NCBI RefSeq assembly: GCF_002803515.1
Contig: NZ_PHQX01000001.1
Location: 1,798,001-1,862,000 of the forward strand
Length of the DNA: 64,000 nucleotides
Direction: 5' to 3'
Origin: Stenotrophomonas lactitubi
GTDB taxonomy: Bacteria; Pseudomonadota; Gammaproteobacteria; Xanthomonadales; Xanthomonadaceae
Positions 1 through 9,350 of the stretch are shown in pieces. The notes beneath the pieces were generated by a model. It worked only from the letters and a program-made list of their open reading frames with translations, was not told where the DNA came from and searched no databases. Every line of letters starts with the position of its first letter. Positions within the stretch are counted from its first letter, which is position 1. The position numbers and the translations under genes are program-made.

Positions 1-92
1 GCGCGGGCAGCGTAGACGGCAGCGGTCCAACCGGCCGGGCCGGAACCGAGGATGACAAGACGCTGGTGGCGGGAGGGCAGGCTGGTGCTCAT
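1..92 (-). CDS. trxB: Thioredoxin reductase, N-terminal fragment (cut by window edge)
   Basis: Only the first 30 codons are present, read leftward from an ATG at 92. The fragment reads MSTSLPSRHQRLVILGSGPAG and continues with WTAAVYAAR. This is the N-terminal FAD-binding Rossmann turn (GxGxxG/A) of the NADPH-dependent thioredoxin reductase family, which reduces cytoplasmic thioredoxin. The gene is divergent from ftsK, a pairing I recall from xanthomonads. The redox CxxC and the NADPH domain lie outside the window, so the assignment rests on the FAD motif and the neighbour. Another FAD-dependent reductase is possible but less likely. Confidence 0.75.
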   Translation of the reverse strand, partial: MSTSLPSRHQRLVILGSGPAGWTAAVYAAR

Positions 93-324
93 GTAGACTC
101 GCGAAAAGGTAGATGGGACAAGGCGCGGCGATGTTTGCACAGCATCCTTGGCTGGTCATAGAGTGGCGGCTGGGGCAGGGCGATTCAAGCCGATGAACAG
201 AACAGCGCCATCCACGGGCGGTTTCGGGTCCTGTCCCCGCTTGTGCGGCAACGGATAACTGAAAACTGACGCCGTCTCGTTTATTATCAAACACTAACAG
301 CACATTCCAAAGGTATGGTCTAAG

Positions 325-2688
325 GTGGCGAAGCAGGTCCCCGAACGCTCCAAGTCCGACGACAAAAAGGCATCGCGTCGCACGGCGGCAGCGGCCACGA
401 CCGACAATCCACGCCGTCAGCGCCTGTGGCGAGACCTGGGTCTGATCGCCATCGCGCCGGCGCTGCTGTATCTGGCTGCAAGCCTTTTCACCTATTCAGC
501 GACGGACCCGGGCTGGTCGCACACGGGCAGCGTGGTCGCGCCGGTACACAACATGGGCGGCCGCGCGGGCGCGTGGATCGCCGACGTGCTGCTGCAGCTG
601 TTTGGCTATATCGCCTTCCTGCTGCCGGTGGTGCTGGGCGCGCTGGCCTGGATCGCAATGTTCGGCCTCAAGCGCGAGAGCAAGGGCGAGAACGATCTGG
701 ACCCCGCGTTGCGGCTGGTCGGGCTGGTCGGCTTCCTGATTGCCGGCACCGGCTTCCTGCACGTGCGCCTGTTCAGTGGTGACGTGTCCCATGCCGGCGG
801 CATTCTCGGCAAGCTGGTCGGCAATTCGCTCAGCGTCGGCTTTGGCGCGCTCGGGGCGAACCTGTTCGTGCTGGTGCTGCTGCTGGCCTCGATCACCTTG
901 GCCACAGGCCTGTCCTGGTTCGTGGTGATGGAGAAGATCGGTCGCGGCGTGATGTCACTGGCGCCGTTGCTGGAGCGCAAGAAGGAGCAGGCCACCGAGT
1001 GGCAGCAGACCCGCGTGATGCGCGAGGAGCGCCAGGAAGTGCGCAAGGCCGATGCCGAAGTGCGCGCCAAGCGTGAGCCGGTGAAGATCGAGCCGCGCCC
1101 CGAACCAGTGATCGAAAAGAGTGATCGGGCCAAGCGCGACAACCAGATCCCGATGTTCCGCGGCGTCAATGGCGATGGCTCGGACCTGCCGCCGCTGGCC
1201 CTGCTGGATGATCCCAAGCCGCAGCCCGTGGGCTATGACAAGGAAACCCTTGACGCGCTGTCGCGGCAGATCGAGTTCAAGCTCAAGGATTTCCGCATCG
1301 ATGCACAGGTGGTCGGCGCCAACCCCGGCCCGGTCATCACCCGCTTCGAGATCGAGCCGGCGCCGGGCATCAAGGTCAGCCAGATCAGTTCGCTGGACAA
1401 GGACATCGCCCGCGGCCTGTCGGTCAAGTCGGTGCGTGTGGTCGATGTGATCCCGGGCAAGTCGGTGATCGGCCTGGAAATCCCCAACGTCACCCGCGAG
1501 ATGATCTACCTGTCCGAGCTGCTGCGCTCGAAGGAATACGACAAGTCGGCCAGCGCCCTGACCCTTGCACTGGGCAAGGACATCGCCGGCCGCTCGACCG
1601 TGGCCGACCTGGCGCGCATGCCGCACCTGCTGGTGGCCGGTACCACCGGCTCGGGCAAGTCGGTGGCGGTCAATGCGATGGTGCTGAGCCTGCTGTTCAA
1701 GGCGTCGCCGAAAGACCTGCGGATGCTGATGATCGACCCGAAGATGCTCGAACTGAGCGTCTACCAGGGCATCCCGCATCTGCTGGCGCCGGTGGTCACC
1801 GACATGAAGGAGGCCGCCAACGGCCTGCGCTGGTGCGTGGCCGAGATGGAGCGCCGCTACAAGCTGATGAGCGCGGTAGGCGTGCGCAACCTGGCCGGCT
1901 TCAACAAGAAGGTGAAGGACGCGCAGGACGCTGGCCAGCCGATGATGGACCCGCTGTTCAAGCCGAACCCGGAGCTGGGCGAGGCACCGCGGCCGCTGGA
2001 GACGCTGCCGTTCATCGTCATCTTCATCGACGAATTCGCCGACATGATGATGATCGTCGGCAAGAAGGTCGAAGAGCTGATCGCGCGCCTGGCGCAGAAG
2101 GCACGTGCGGCCGGCATCCACCTGATCCTGGCCACCCAGCGCCCGTCGGTGGACGTCATCACCGGTCTGATCAAGGCCAACATTCCTACCCGCATCGCCT
2201 TCCAGGTCAGCTCGAAGATCGATTCGCGCACCATCCTCGACCAGTCCGGCGCGGAGACGCTGCTCGGTCACGGCGACATGCTGTATCTGCCGCCCGGCAC
2301 GGCGATGCCCGAGCGTGTGCACGGCGCCTTCGTGTCCGATGAAGAAGTGCATCGCGTGGTCGAGCACCTCAAGGCGATGGGCCCGGCCGACTATGTCGAC
2401 GGCGTGCTGGACGAAGTGCAGACGATGGGCGATGGCGTGGTGGTCGGTGCGACCGGCCTGCCGGAGACCAGTTCCGGCGGTGGTGATGAGTCCGACCCGC
2501 TGTACGACGAAGCGCTGCGCGTGGTCACCGAGACCCGTCGTGCATCGATTTCCGGCGTGCAGCGTCGCCTGAAGATCGGCTACAACCGCGCAGCGCGACT
2601 GATCGAGGCCATGGAAGCGGCCGGTGTGGTCAGTTCGCCCGAGCACAACGGCGACCGCACGGTGCTGGCACCGCCGCCGCCGAAGTAA
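325..2688 (+). CDS. ftsK: DNA translocase FtsK
   Basis: This 787-residue protein is a membrane-anchored DNA pump that couples division to chromosome dimer resolution by activating XerCD at dif. The N-terminal ~200 residues hold several hydrophobic segments (about 30-55, 75-110, 130-150, 170-195). A charged linker follows to about 270, then the motor with Walker A GTTGSGKS at residues 439-446 and Walker B VIFIDEF near 563-570. A C-terminal winged-helix gamma domain ends in a proline run. The length fits the short-linker FtsK/SpoIIIE type. The start is GTG at 325, because the upstream ATG at 315 runs into a stop after two codons. AAAGG lies at 308-312. A dif site is found in the same window at 25.57 kb, the sequence this protein acts on. 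Confidence 0.96.
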   Translation: MAKQVPERSKSDDKKASRRTAAAATTDNPRRQRLWRDLGLIAIAPALLYLAASLFTYSATDPGWSHTGSVVAPVHNMGGRAGAWIADVLLQLFGYIAFLLPVVLGALAWIAMFGLKRESKGENDLDPALRLVGLVGFLIAGTGFLHVRLFSGDVSHAGGILGKLVGNSLSVGFGALGANLFVLVLLLASITLATGLSWFVVMEKIGRGVMSLAPLLERKKEQATEWQQTRVMREERQEVRKADAEVRAKREPVKIEPRPEPVIEKSDRAKRDNQIPMFRGVNGDGSDLPPLALLDDPKPQPVGYDKETLDALSRQIEFKLKDFRIDAQVVGANPGPVITRFEIEPAPGIKVSQISSLDKDIARGLSVKSVRVVDVIPGKSVIGLEIPNVTREMIYLSELLRSKEYDKSASALTLALGKDIAGRSTVADLARMPHLLVAGTTGSGKSVAVNAMVLSLLFKASPKDLRMLMIDPKMLELSVYQGIPHLLAPVVTDMKEAANGLRWCVAEMERRYKLMSAVGVRNLAGFNKKVKDAQDAGQPMMDPLFKPNPELGEAPRPLETLPFIVIFIDEFADMMMIVGKKVEELIARLAQKARAAGIHLILATQRPSVDVITGLIKANIPTRIAFQVSSKIDSRTILDQSGAETLLGHGDMLYLPPGTAMPERVHGAFVSDEEVHRVVEHLKAMGPADYVDGVLDEVQTMGDGVVVGATGLPETSSGGGDESDPLYDEALRVVTETRRASISGVQRRLKIGYNRAARLIEAMEAAGVVSSPEHNGDRTVLAPPPPK

Positions 2689-2724
2689 GCCCTGCCGCAT
2701 TCCCGACGTCCAAGGAACCGACGC

Positions 2725-4665
2725 ATGCTTCAACCCGTTTCCTGCGCGCTGGCGCTGGCCTGCCTGCTGGCAGCCGGCCCGGCGCTGGCCGATGCCGCCG
2801 CGACAGCCGTACCCGCGGTCGCGCCGCCATCCACCGGCAGCGATGCCGAGGCCAGCAACAACTTCAGCTTCGTCCGCTATCGCGCCGACTACCAGGTGCG
2901 CCCTGATGCCGGCAACGTACAGACTGAAACCTACGAGATCCTGCTCAAGACCAAGGCCGCGGTGGAGCAGTTCAGCCAGGTGCGGTTGAGCTACAGCGAG
3001 AAGATGGAAACGCTGGATGTGGTCAACGCCTACACGCTGACCGCCGACGGCCAGCGCCGCGAGGTGCCGGCCGATCGCATCTACACCCAGGAAAGCTATT
3101 CCAGCGCCTCGGCGGCGATGTATGCCGACCGCAAGGTGCGGGTGATCGTGTTCCCCAACCTGGCGCCGGGTACGCGGCTGTTCTACCAAGTGCGGCGCAC
3201 CCAGCTGACGCCGTACTTCCCGGGCTACTTCGGCCTGTGGGAAACCTTCAATGTGTTCACCCAGTACGACGATGCCGAAGTGACCCTGAGCGCGCCGGCC
3301 AACCTGCCCATGCACGTGGACAGCCGCGGCGTGCAGGGCAGCGATCGCCCGGTGGTGAAGAACGGCCAGGCGACGTGGCGCTGGCGCTACCAGCGCCGCG
3401 AACCGATGCAGGCGCAGAACTGGTCGGCGGCGGTGTGGGAGTTCGGGCCGAACATCATGGCCAGCACCTACCGCGACTGGGCGCAGATGGGTCGCGCCTA
3501 TCAACTGAAGGCCGGTCCGGCCGCGCAGGTCACGCCGGAGATCCAGGCGCTGGCCGACGAAGTGACTGCCGGCATCAGTGACCGCCGCGCGCAGGCCGAT
3601 GCGCTGTACCGCTGGGTCGCGCAGAACATCCGCTACGTCGCGGTGTACCTGGGTAACGGTGGCCTGGAGCCGAACAGTGCGCAGAGCATCCTCGACAACC
3701 ACTACGGCGACTGCAAGGACCACGTAACGATTCTTGAGGCGCTGCTGGCGGCCAAGGGCATCACCAGTTCGCCGGTGCTGATCGGTGCAGGTGGCGGCCC
3801 AACGCTGCCGAAGATTCCGCTGCTGGGTCGCTTCAACCACGCCATCACCTATGTGCCCGAGTTCGATCTGTATCTGGACTCGACCAGTGCCTGGGCGCGC
3901 TTCGGCCAGCTGCCCGATGGTGATCTTGGCGCGCCGGTGCTGCACACCCGCGATGCGACCCTGGCGCGCACGCCGGCCAACGATCCGCAGCGCAACGCGA
4001 CGGTGATGGACGTACGCTTTACCTTCGACGCACAGGGCAATCTGCGTGGCGAGACGGTGCCGCAACTGAGCGACAACGCCGAGATCGGCATGCGCGCACA
4101 GTTCGCCCAGCTCAATGCGCAGAACCGGGCGCGCGCTGAAGAATCGATCATGGCCGCGTCCGGTTTCGATGGCCGTGGCCAGCTGCAGCTGCAGGGTGTA
4201 CCGGTCGACCTGACCCGGTCGTTCGGTTATCGCATGGCGTTCCAGGCCGAGGATTACGTGGACTTCGACGTGGCCGGCGGCATGGCCGTACCCGATCCGC
4301 CGGGTGGCGAATCGGTGCGCGGGCTTTATGCCAGCGCCTCGGCACCGGACAACGAGACGCCGTTCTACTGCAATGCCAGCCTGCGCGAGGAAACCTATCG
4401 CCTGCAGTTCCCGGTCAATGCCCCGATCATCGCGATTCCCGGCAGCCAGCGGTTTGCCAATGCGGCCGGCGAGTACCGGGTCGACTGGAGCCGACAGGGC
4501 CAGGAAGTGACCGTGCATCACCGCCTGCAGCAGAACGCGGTGCGCGGCGCCGAGGCGCTGTGCCAGCCGCAGGACTATGCCGCCTTCCGCGCGCTGTTCC
4601 GCGAGGTGCGCCGCGGCTTCCGTGGTCAGGTGCTGTACGGCAAGCTGCCGGGCGCTGGCGGCTGA
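2725..4665 (+). CDS. Secreted DUF3857 / transglutaminase-like protein
   Basis: A signal peptide (residues 1 to about 22, ending ALADA) precedes a DUF3857-type N-terminal region and a transglutaminase-like core of the papain fold. The likely catalytic Cys is C330 in HYGDCKDH, the His is H372 in FNHAITY and the Asp is D385 in DLYLDSTS, which is the usual order and spacing of the family. Members are often periplasmic or surface proteases or cross-linking enzymes, and the substrate cannot be read from sequence. The start is supported by CAAGGA at 2711-2716. The gene follows ftsK by 36 bp and precedes lolA, so it may be read from the ftsK transcript. Length 646 residues. Confidence 0.85.
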   Translation: MLQPVSCALALACLLAAGPALADAAATAVPAVAPPSTGSDAEASNNFSFVRYRADYQVRPDAGNVQTETYEILLKTKAAVEQFSQVRLSYSEKMETLDVVNAYTLTADGQRREVPADRIYTQESYSSASAAMYADRKVRVIVFPNLAPGTRLFYQVRRTQLTPYFPGYFGLWETFNVFTQYDDAEVTLSAPANLPMHVDSRGVQGSDRPVVKNGQATWRWRYQRREPMQAQNWSAAVWEFGPNIMASTYRDWAQMGRAYQLKAGPAAQVTPEIQALADEVTAGISDRRAQADALYRWVAQNIRYVAVYLGNGGLEPNSAQSILDNHYGDCKDHVTILEALLAAKGITSSPVLIGAGGGPTLPKIPLLGRFNHAITYVPEFDLYLDSTSAWARFGQLPDGDLGAPVLHTRDATLARTPANDPQRNATVMDVRFTFDAQGNLRGETVPQLSDNAEIGMRAQFAQLNAQNRARAEESIMAASGFDGRGQLQLQGVPVDLTRSFGYRMAFQAEDYVDFDVAGGMAVPDPPGGESVRGLYASASAPDNETPFYCNASLREETYRLQFPVNAPIIAIPGSQRFANAAGEYRVDWSRQGQEVTVHHRLQQNAVRGAEALCQPQDYAAFRALFREVRRGFRGQVLYGKLPGAGG

Positions 4666-4675
4666 ATCGCCGATC

Positions 4676-4712
4676 AGCGATCAGGGCGTCATAATGGCGT
4701 CCTGATCGCCCA
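4676..4712 (+). promoter_or_regulatory. Inverted repeat around a -10-like CATAAT upstream of lolA
   Basis: Arms GATCAGG and CCTGATC flank the stretch CGTCATAATGGCG about 70 bp before the lolA start. It could be an operator over a promoter or simply a weak stem-loop that separates the upstream gene from lolA. There is no T-run, so an intrinsic terminator is unlikely. Confidence 0.35.
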
Positions 4713-4775
4713 TTCATCTTTTGCCGGGCACACTGGCACCCAACTTTCCTGGCCGCGCGCCCACAGGATTCCTGC

Positions 4776-5414
4776 ATGAACCTTCGCCTCCGTCGTTTCC
4801 TTGCCACCACCACCCTGGCCGTGGCCTGCGCCGCCGCCGGCAGCGCCTGGGCCGGCGCCCGTGATGACCTGAAGACCTTCACCACCGGCCTTAAGGGCCT
4901 GGATGGGCAGTTCAGCCAGCAGGTGTTCGACAGCCGCGGCAAGGTCAAGGAATCCACCAGCGGCCGCGTCGCCTTGTCGGCACCGCGCCTGTTCCGCTGG
5001 GAGTACGTGCGCCCGCATGAGCAGCTGATCGTGGCCGACGGCAAGAAGGTCTGGATGTTCGAGCCGGACCTGGAACAGGCGACCGTGCGCGAGCAGGGCA
5101 AGGAAGAGCAGAACAGTCCGCTGACCGCGCTGATCAACCCGGCGCTGCTGGAGCAGCAGTACGACGTAAGTGAAGAGGCCGCACAGCGCGATGGCCTGCA
5201 GTGGCTGTCGCTGTCGCCGAAGCGCGATACCGAAGCCAGCTTCCAGTACGCCGCACTCGGCTTCAACGCGCAGGGCCTGGCGAAGATGGAGATCACCGAC
5301 GCCGTGGGCCAGCGCACCGTGATCAGCTTCAGTGGCTGGAAGCGCAACCCCAGCTTCGCCGCCAACACCTTCCGCTTCACCCCGCCGGCCGGCACCGACG
5401 TCATCGGCAATTGA
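4776..5414 (+). CDS. lolA: Outer-membrane lipoprotein carrier LolA
   Basis: A 212-residue periplasmic chaperone that takes lipoproteins from LolCDE at the inner membrane and hands them to LolB. The signal peptide ends near SAWAGA (residue ~27). The mature part shows LolA features: DLKTFTTGLKGLDGQFSQ, the RWEYVRPHEQLIVADG segment and a conserved C-terminal region with TFRFTPPAGTDVI. The usual length is about 200 residues. The next gene is rarA, and lolA-rarA adjacency is common in gammaproteobacteria, which strengthens the call. REP-like elements separate the two here. Confidence 0.94.
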   Translation: MNLRLRRFLATTTLAVACAAAGSAWAGARDDLKTFTTGLKGLDGQFSQQVFDSRGKVKESTSGRVALSAPRLFRWEYVRPHEQLIVADGKKVWMFEPDLEQATVREQGKEEQNSPLTALINPALLEQQYDVSEEAAQRDGLQWLSLSPKRDTEASFQYAALGFNAQGLAKMEITDAVGQRTVISFSGWKRNPSFAANTFRFTPPAGTDVIGN

Positions 5415-5445
5415 TCGTGGCCGCCGGGCATGGCCCGGCGCTACC

Positions 5446-5604
5446 TGCTCTGGTGGGTGTCAACCTTCGCCCTTGGTGGGTGTCAACCTTGGTTGACACG
5501 CTTTTGATCTGCCGGCCAGCGGCCGGCACTACCGATCCTGATCCGCCTCGCAGGGCCCGGCACTACCGCCCCAGGTAGGTGCCAACCTTGGTTGGCACGC
5601 TCTC
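5446..5604. repeat. Cluster of REP-like palindromes between lolA and rarA
   Basis: Several related elements occur in a row. GGTGGGTGTCAACC is seen twice, the second running into TTGGTTGACAC, then CTGCCGGCCAGCGGCCGGCA followed by CTAC (the reverse of a GTAG-headed palindrome), and finally GGTAGGTGCCAACC with TTGGTTGGCAC. These match the GTAG-headed palindromic REP (SMAG) elements known from Stenotrophomonas. The last copy overlaps an upstream in-frame GTG at 5579 and so argues against that GTG as the rarA start. Confidence 0.75.
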
Positions 5605-5620
5605 GCGGTACAATGAGCAC

Positions 5621-6982
5621 GTGCCAAGACATCGCTCCACTTCATTCCCCGGACCCGATCTGCTGAGTGTCGATCGGGAACACATGCGCCCGCTGGCCGA
5701 GCGCATGCGCCCCCGCACCCTGGACGAAATGGTCGGGCAGAAGCGTCTGCTCGCGCCGGAGAGCGCGCTGCGCCGCGCGGTTGAATCCGGGCGCGTGCAT
5801 TCGATGATCCTGTGGGGGCCGCCGGGCTGCGGCAAGACCACGCTGGCGTTGCTGCTGGCTGAATACTCCGACGCCGAATTCCGTGCCATTTCCGCGGTGC
5901 TGTCCGGCCTGCCGGAGGTGCGCCAGGTGCTGGCCGAGGCGGCGCAGCGCTTCGCCGAAGGCCGTCGTACCGTGCTGTTCGTCGACGAAGTGCATCGCTT
6001 CAACAAGGCGCAGCAGGATGCGTTCCTGCCGCACATCGAGCGCGGCACCATCCTGTTCGTTGGCGCCACCACCGAGAACCCGTCGTTCGAGTTGAACTCG
6101 GCACTGCTTTCGCGTTGCCGCGTGCACGTGCTGGAAGGCGTCTCGCCGACCGACATCGTTGAAGCACTGGAACGTGCGTTGGGCGATCGTGAGCGCGGCC
6201 TTGGCGAGGAACACATCGAGGTTGCGCCGGAGCTGCTGCTGGAGATCGCCACTGCCGCCGATGGTGACGTGCGTCGTGCGCTGACCCTGCTGGAAATCGC
6301 TGCCGAACTGGCGGGCGGGGAGGGTGGTCGCATCACCCCGCAGACCCTCACCCAGGTGCTGGCTGACCGTACCCGTCGCTTCGACAAGGGCGGCGAGCAG
6401 TTCTACGACCAGATATCGGCGCTGCACAAGTCGGTGCGCAGCTCCAATCCCGACGCCGCGTTGTACTGGCTCACGCGCATGCTCGATGGTGGCTGTGATC
6501 CGTCGTATCTGGCACGTCGACTGACCCGCATGGCCATCGAAGACATTGGCCTGGCCGACCCGCGCGCGCAGAGCATGGCGCTGGAGGCGTGGGACATCTA
6601 CGAGCGGCTGGGCAGCCCGGAAGGCGAGCTCGCCTTCGCCCAGCTGGTGCTGTACCTGGCCAGCACCGCCAAGTCGAATGCCGGCTATGCCGCCTTCAAC
6701 CAGGCCAAGGCCGATGTGCGCGACAGCGGTACCGAAGAAGTGCCACTGCACCTGCGCAATGCACCGACCAAGCTGATGAAGGAGCTGGGCTACGGCGCCG
6801 AGTACCAGTACGACCACGACGCCGAGGGCGGCATCGCGCTGGACCAGACCGGTTTCCCCGATGCGATGGGCGAGCGGGTGTACTACAACCCGGTGCCGCG
6901 CGGGCTGGAAATCAAGCTGAAGGAAAAGCTGGACCGGCTGCGCGCTGAGCGCGAGGCGGCGAGGGCGGCCAAGGGCGCATAG
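5621..6982 (+). CDS. rarA: Replication-associated recombination protein A (AAA+ ATPase)
   Basis: RarA/MgsA is a clamp-loader-like AAA+ ATPase that acts at stalled replication forks. Walker A is GPPGCGKT at residues 66-73. Walker B/DEVH follows (VLFVDEVHRFNKAQQDAFLPHIE), then sensor 1 FVGATTENPSFE, and a C-terminal tetramerisation domain with ALYWLTRMLDGGCDP and LRNAPTKLMKELGYG. I chose GTG 5621 (453 residues). The earlier in-frame GTG at 5579 lies inside a REP palindrome. A -10-like TACAAT at 5609-5614 sits six bases before 5621, which would make the transcript nearly leaderless. MRPLAERMRPRTLDE, about 20 codons later, is the first strongly conserved part, so a still later start is possible. 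Confidence 0.93.
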   Translation: MPRHRSTSFPGPDLLSVDREHMRPLAERMRPRTLDEMVGQKRLLAPESALRRAVESGRVHSMILWGPPGCGKTTLALLLAEYSDAEFRAISAVLSGLPEVRQVLAEAAQRFAEGRRTVLFVDEVHRFNKAQQDAFLPHIERGTILFVGATTENPSFELNSALLSRCRVHVLEGVSPTDIVEALERALGDRERGLGEEHIEVAPELLLEIATAADGDVRRALTLLEIAAELAGGEGGRITPQTLTQVLADRTRRFDKGGEQFYDQISALHKSVRSSNPDAALYWLTRMLDGGCDPSYLARRLTRMAIEDIGLADPRAQSMALEAWDIYERLGSPEGELAFAQLVLYLASTAKSNAGYAAFNQAKADVRDSGTEEVPLHLRNAPTKLMKELGYGAEYQYDHDAEGGIALDQTGFPDAMGERVYYNPVPRGLEIKLKEKLDRLRAEREAARAAKGA

Positions 6983-7069
6983 CCCGGTTCGCTTCATGCA
7001 AGGTTTCTCATTGCCCCGCCCGCCAGCATTTGGCAGACTGCGCGGCCCTGTTTTTCAAGGAACGATGCC

Positions 7070-7471
7070 GTGCAGGAAATGATGCTGCCGTTGAAGCGCT
7101 ATGCCCAGTTCGAGGGTCGCGCCAACCGCCGCGAGTATTGGATGTTCCAGCTGTTCCTGTTGCTTGCGGCAACCGTGGTAGCCGCGCTTTCGCTCACGGT
7201 GGCGCTGGTTGCCGGCCTCGTCCTGGAAGCTGATTCCAGCTGGATGGCCGGGATCACCATCGGGGCGCTGGCGCTGGTGGGTCTGCTCTGGCTGGCCACG
7301 ATCGTGCCGCTTATCGCAGTGACCGTGCGCCGCCTGCATGACTGCGGCCAGTCCGGCTGGCTGTATCTGCTGGCCCTGGTGCCGGGTGGTGGCCTGGTGA
7401 TCCTGATCTTTGCGCTGCTACCGGGTACGCCGCAGGACAACCCGTACGGCCCTGTGCCTACTGGCCCCTGA
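7070..7471 (+). CDS. DUF805 inner-membrane protein
   Basis: A 133-residue protein with the DUF805 signature: MLPLKRYAQFEGRANRREYW near the start (bulk FxGRxxRxEYW), three hydrophobic segments (about residues 27-50, 60-82, 98-116), the motif VRRLHDCGQSGW between the last two, and the C-terminal NPYGP. Members are small inner-membrane proteins of unknown function (YhaH/YhaI type). The start is GTG at 7070, with CAAGGA at 7057-7062. The gene stands alone and ends in a bidirectional terminator shared with the convergent gene. Confidence 0.88.
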   Translation: MQEMMLPLKRYAQFEGRANRREYWMFQLFLLLAATVVAALSLTVALVAGLVLEADSSWMAGITIGALALVGLLWLATIVPLIAVTVRRLHDCGQSGWLYLLALVPGGGLVILIFALLPGTPQDNPYGPVPTGP

Positions 7472-7495
7472 GGTCGCCAACGTCGCCTCATGCAA

Positions 7496-7526
7496 CGAAG
7501 CCGGCTCTGAGCCGGCTTCGTCGTTT
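7496..7526 (+). terminator. Stem-loop terminator between convergent genes
   Basis: Perfect 11-bp arms CGAAGCCGGCT (7496-7506) and AGCCGGCTTCG (7510-7520) with a CTG loop are followed by TCGTTTCT. It lies between the convergent DUF805 and OB-fold genes and can serve both. Confidence 0.75.
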
Positions 7527-7555
7527 CTGCGCTGCTGTCAGTGGTGCCGAGCTGC

Positions 7556-7930
7556 TTACTGCAGAACGCAGTCTCCCAACGCCAGGTAATCCGATCCCGA
7601 GCTGAACTGCAGCGTGCAGCTGGCGGTGAAGGAAACGCCTTCCTCCATCGCTGCGAGCTTGGCGTTCTGCTCGTCATCGGAAGCGGTCAGTCGGGCCAAT
7701 ACCTGGCCATCTTCGTCGCCCGCCTCAAGGACCGGCTCGCCCTGCAGGTTGCTGGAGGCGCCCAGACTCACCGCCGTGAACTGCACGGTCTGGTTGAGCT
7801 CTTCCAGCCCGAGAGAGGAATAGCCAGCCTCTTCATAGGCCGAATACAGCCCGGCAAGGCTTGGCGCGGCGTGGCCGGCCAGCGGAGCGAGGAGGCCAAC
7901 GGCAAGTGCGATCAGTGCTTTGTGCTTCAA
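7556..7930 (-). CDS. Small secreted OB-fold (tRNA_anti-like) protein
   Basis: A 124-residue protein. A signal peptide (MKHKALIALAVGLLAPLAGHAA) is followed by a domain with the OB-fold pattern of the tRNA_anti-like family: VQFTAVSLGASSNLQGEPVL, then VSFTASCTLQF and a final LALGDCVLQ with two cysteines. Such proteins are exported and of unknown function. The start must be TTG at 7930, since no ATG or GTG lies in frame close to the signal peptide. An in-frame extension to 8038 would hide the signal peptide behind a poor N-terminus. It is convergent with the DUF805 gene. The function is inferred only from the fold-like pattern. Confidence 0.7.
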   Translation of the reverse strand: MKHKALIALAVGLLAPLAGHAAPSLAGLYSAYEEAGYSSLGLEELNQTVQFTAVSLGASSNLQGEPVLEAGDEDGQVLARLTASDDEQNAKLAAMEEGVSFTASCTLQFSSGSDYLALGDCVLQ

Positions 7931-8120
7931 GGTGTTCTCACAATCATGGGATCCGATCCCACGGGGGTTGTGGAGCTGATGGGCGGGGGCCAGGCAGGCA
8001 CCCGCGGAGGCGGGGCGATTCCTGCGCCCCGATGGCACGAAAAGTAGATGAACACGGACTTCCGGCGCAAGCGCTGGCGCACGTGCTGGCGCGCGCGTGA
8101 TACACAGTGTGACGTTTGAT

Positions 8121-8139
8121 CGATGTGATAATCATTCGC
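8121..8139 (+). promoter_or_regulatory. Putative Fur box
   Basis: The core TGATAATCATT (8126-8136) equals the centre of the classic 19-bp Fur consensus, while the flanks match poorly. It sits 62 bp before the esterase start of the iron/heme operon and among A+T-rich bases, so iron repression by Fur is a reasonable inference. Confidence 0.6.
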
Positions 8140-8200
8140 GTTTAAGGTAGACTGCGGTCCCTTGTGAACCGGTGGCCGTGTGCCGCTTTCGCCGTCACTG

Positions 8201-9229
8201 ATGAAGTCTTCCGTCCTGCCGCCGCGCCGTGGCCCGCTGGTATCCGGCCTGGCCGCCTTGATGATGGGTCTGCTCCTGGCTACCCCGTATGCATATGCGC
8301 AGCAACGCAATCCGCTGCAGAAGATGGGCCAGACCGTGCTCGACGCACCGGCGGCCAGCTATCGCTTCGAGCGTTTCGTGATCGACAGCCCCGACCAGCA
8401 GCGACGCTGGCGGGTAAATGTTGCGATCCCGGCCAAGGCCTCGAAGACCCCGGCGCCGGCGCTGTACGCGCTGGACGGCAACGCCGTGGCAATGGTGCTG
8501 GACCAGCCGCTGCTGGCCGAGCTGGCCGCACGCAAGGCGCCGCCGGTGCTGGTGCTGATCGGCTACGACAACGATCTGCGCATCGATTCGGCTGCGCGCA
8601 CCCGCGACTACACCGCGTGGATAGATCGCGCCGATGACGAAAGCGGCAAGACCCAGGCCGTCGGCGGCGGCGCGGCGGCGTTCCTGGACATGATCGAGCG
8701 CCGCATCAAGCCTGAAGTCGAGCGCCGCGCCAACATCGATCACCAGCAACAGGCGCTGTGGGGTCACTCGCTGGGCGGCCTGTTCGTGCTCAGCAGCCTG
8801 TACACCCGTCCGGCCGCCTTCCAGTACTACCTCAGCGCCAGCCCGTCGTTGTGGTGGAGCCAGGGAGCGCCGCTGGGCGACGTCGAACAGCAGTTCGTGC
8901 AGAACGCACACGGTCAGCCCGCGAAGGTGTGGCTGATGCTGGGCGGCGCCGAGCGCGTCGGCGACCGCGGCAAGCGCGACATGAGCAATCCGCGCGTGGT
9001 CGCGCATCTGCGCCGCATTGGTGGCGCCACCCCGGATGCGGCAATGCAGCTGTCCGAACGCCTGGGCAACGTGCCGGGGCTGAGCGTGCAGTACCGCGAG
9101 TTCCCTGGTCTCGGCCATGGCCCGATGCTGCCGGCGTCCTTCCACGCGGCGCTGCATGAACTGTATGGCGTGACCGATCGCAGTGCCGGTGACGGCCAGT
9201 CAACCGGTGGTGACAACGCCGCCGAATGA
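8201..9229 (+). CDS. Secreted alpha/beta-hydrolase, siderophore-esterase-like (IroE/BesA type)
   Basis: A 342-residue protein with a signal peptide (about residues 1-33, ending AYAQQ). The esterase-D/IroE pattern follows: PALYALDGNAV, VLVLIGYDND, then the nucleophile elbow WGHSLGGLFVL, and a C-terminal FPGLGHGPML that probably carries the catalytic His. IroE-like enzymes cut ferric-siderophore trilactones in the periplasm to free iron. First gene after the Fur-like box and upstream of an iron/heme ABC importer, which fits an iron-release role. I prefer ATG 8201 over the in-frame GTG 8180, because the signal peptide then begins with MKSS plus arginines. The substrate is not known from sequence. 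Confidence 0.75.
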   Translation: MKSSVLPPRRGPLVSGLAALMMGLLLATPYAYAQQRNPLQKMGQTVLDAPAASYRFERFVIDSPDQQRRWRVNVAIPAKASKTPAPALYALDGNAVAMVLDQPLLAELAARKAPPVLVLIGYDNDLRIDSAARTRDYTAWIDRADDESGKTQAVGGGAAAFLDMIERRIKPEVERRANIDHQQQALWGHSLGGLFVLSSLYTRPAAFQYYLSASPSLWWSQGAPLGDVEQQFVQNAHGQPAKVWLMLGGAERVGDRGKRDMSNPRVVAHLRRIGGATPDAAMQLSERLGNVPGLSVQYREFPGLGHGPMLPASFHAALHELYGVTDRSAGDGQSTGGDNAAE

Positions 9230-9235
9230 ATCCCT

Positions 9236-9254
9236 CGCACGGCAGTGCCGTGCG
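9236..9254 (+). other. Intercistronic hairpin
   Basis: CGCACGGCAGTGCCGTGCG is a near-perfect palindrome between the esterase and beta-propeller genes, without a T-run. It may protect or process the polycistronic mRNA. Confidence 0.45.
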
Positions 9255-9350
9255 ACCCCACTACCCAGGCGGACTGTCGACGTGCAGCGGCCAAGGCAAC
9301 CGATGAATCCCGCGCCACGAGGCGCGGCCTACGTGTGCAAGGAGCCTTCC

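Noticed and set aside
955..4521. Open frame of 1,188 codons on the minus strand, antisense to ftsK and the transglutaminase gene
   Set aside because: Its product is rich in His, Arg, Gly and Leu without motifs, as expected for the antisense of GC-rich codons. Both plus-strand genes have clear family matches and starts.
5579..5620. Start of rarA at GTG 5579
   Set aside because: The codons lie in a REP palindrome and the added residues are not like the family. GTG 5621 is more plausible.
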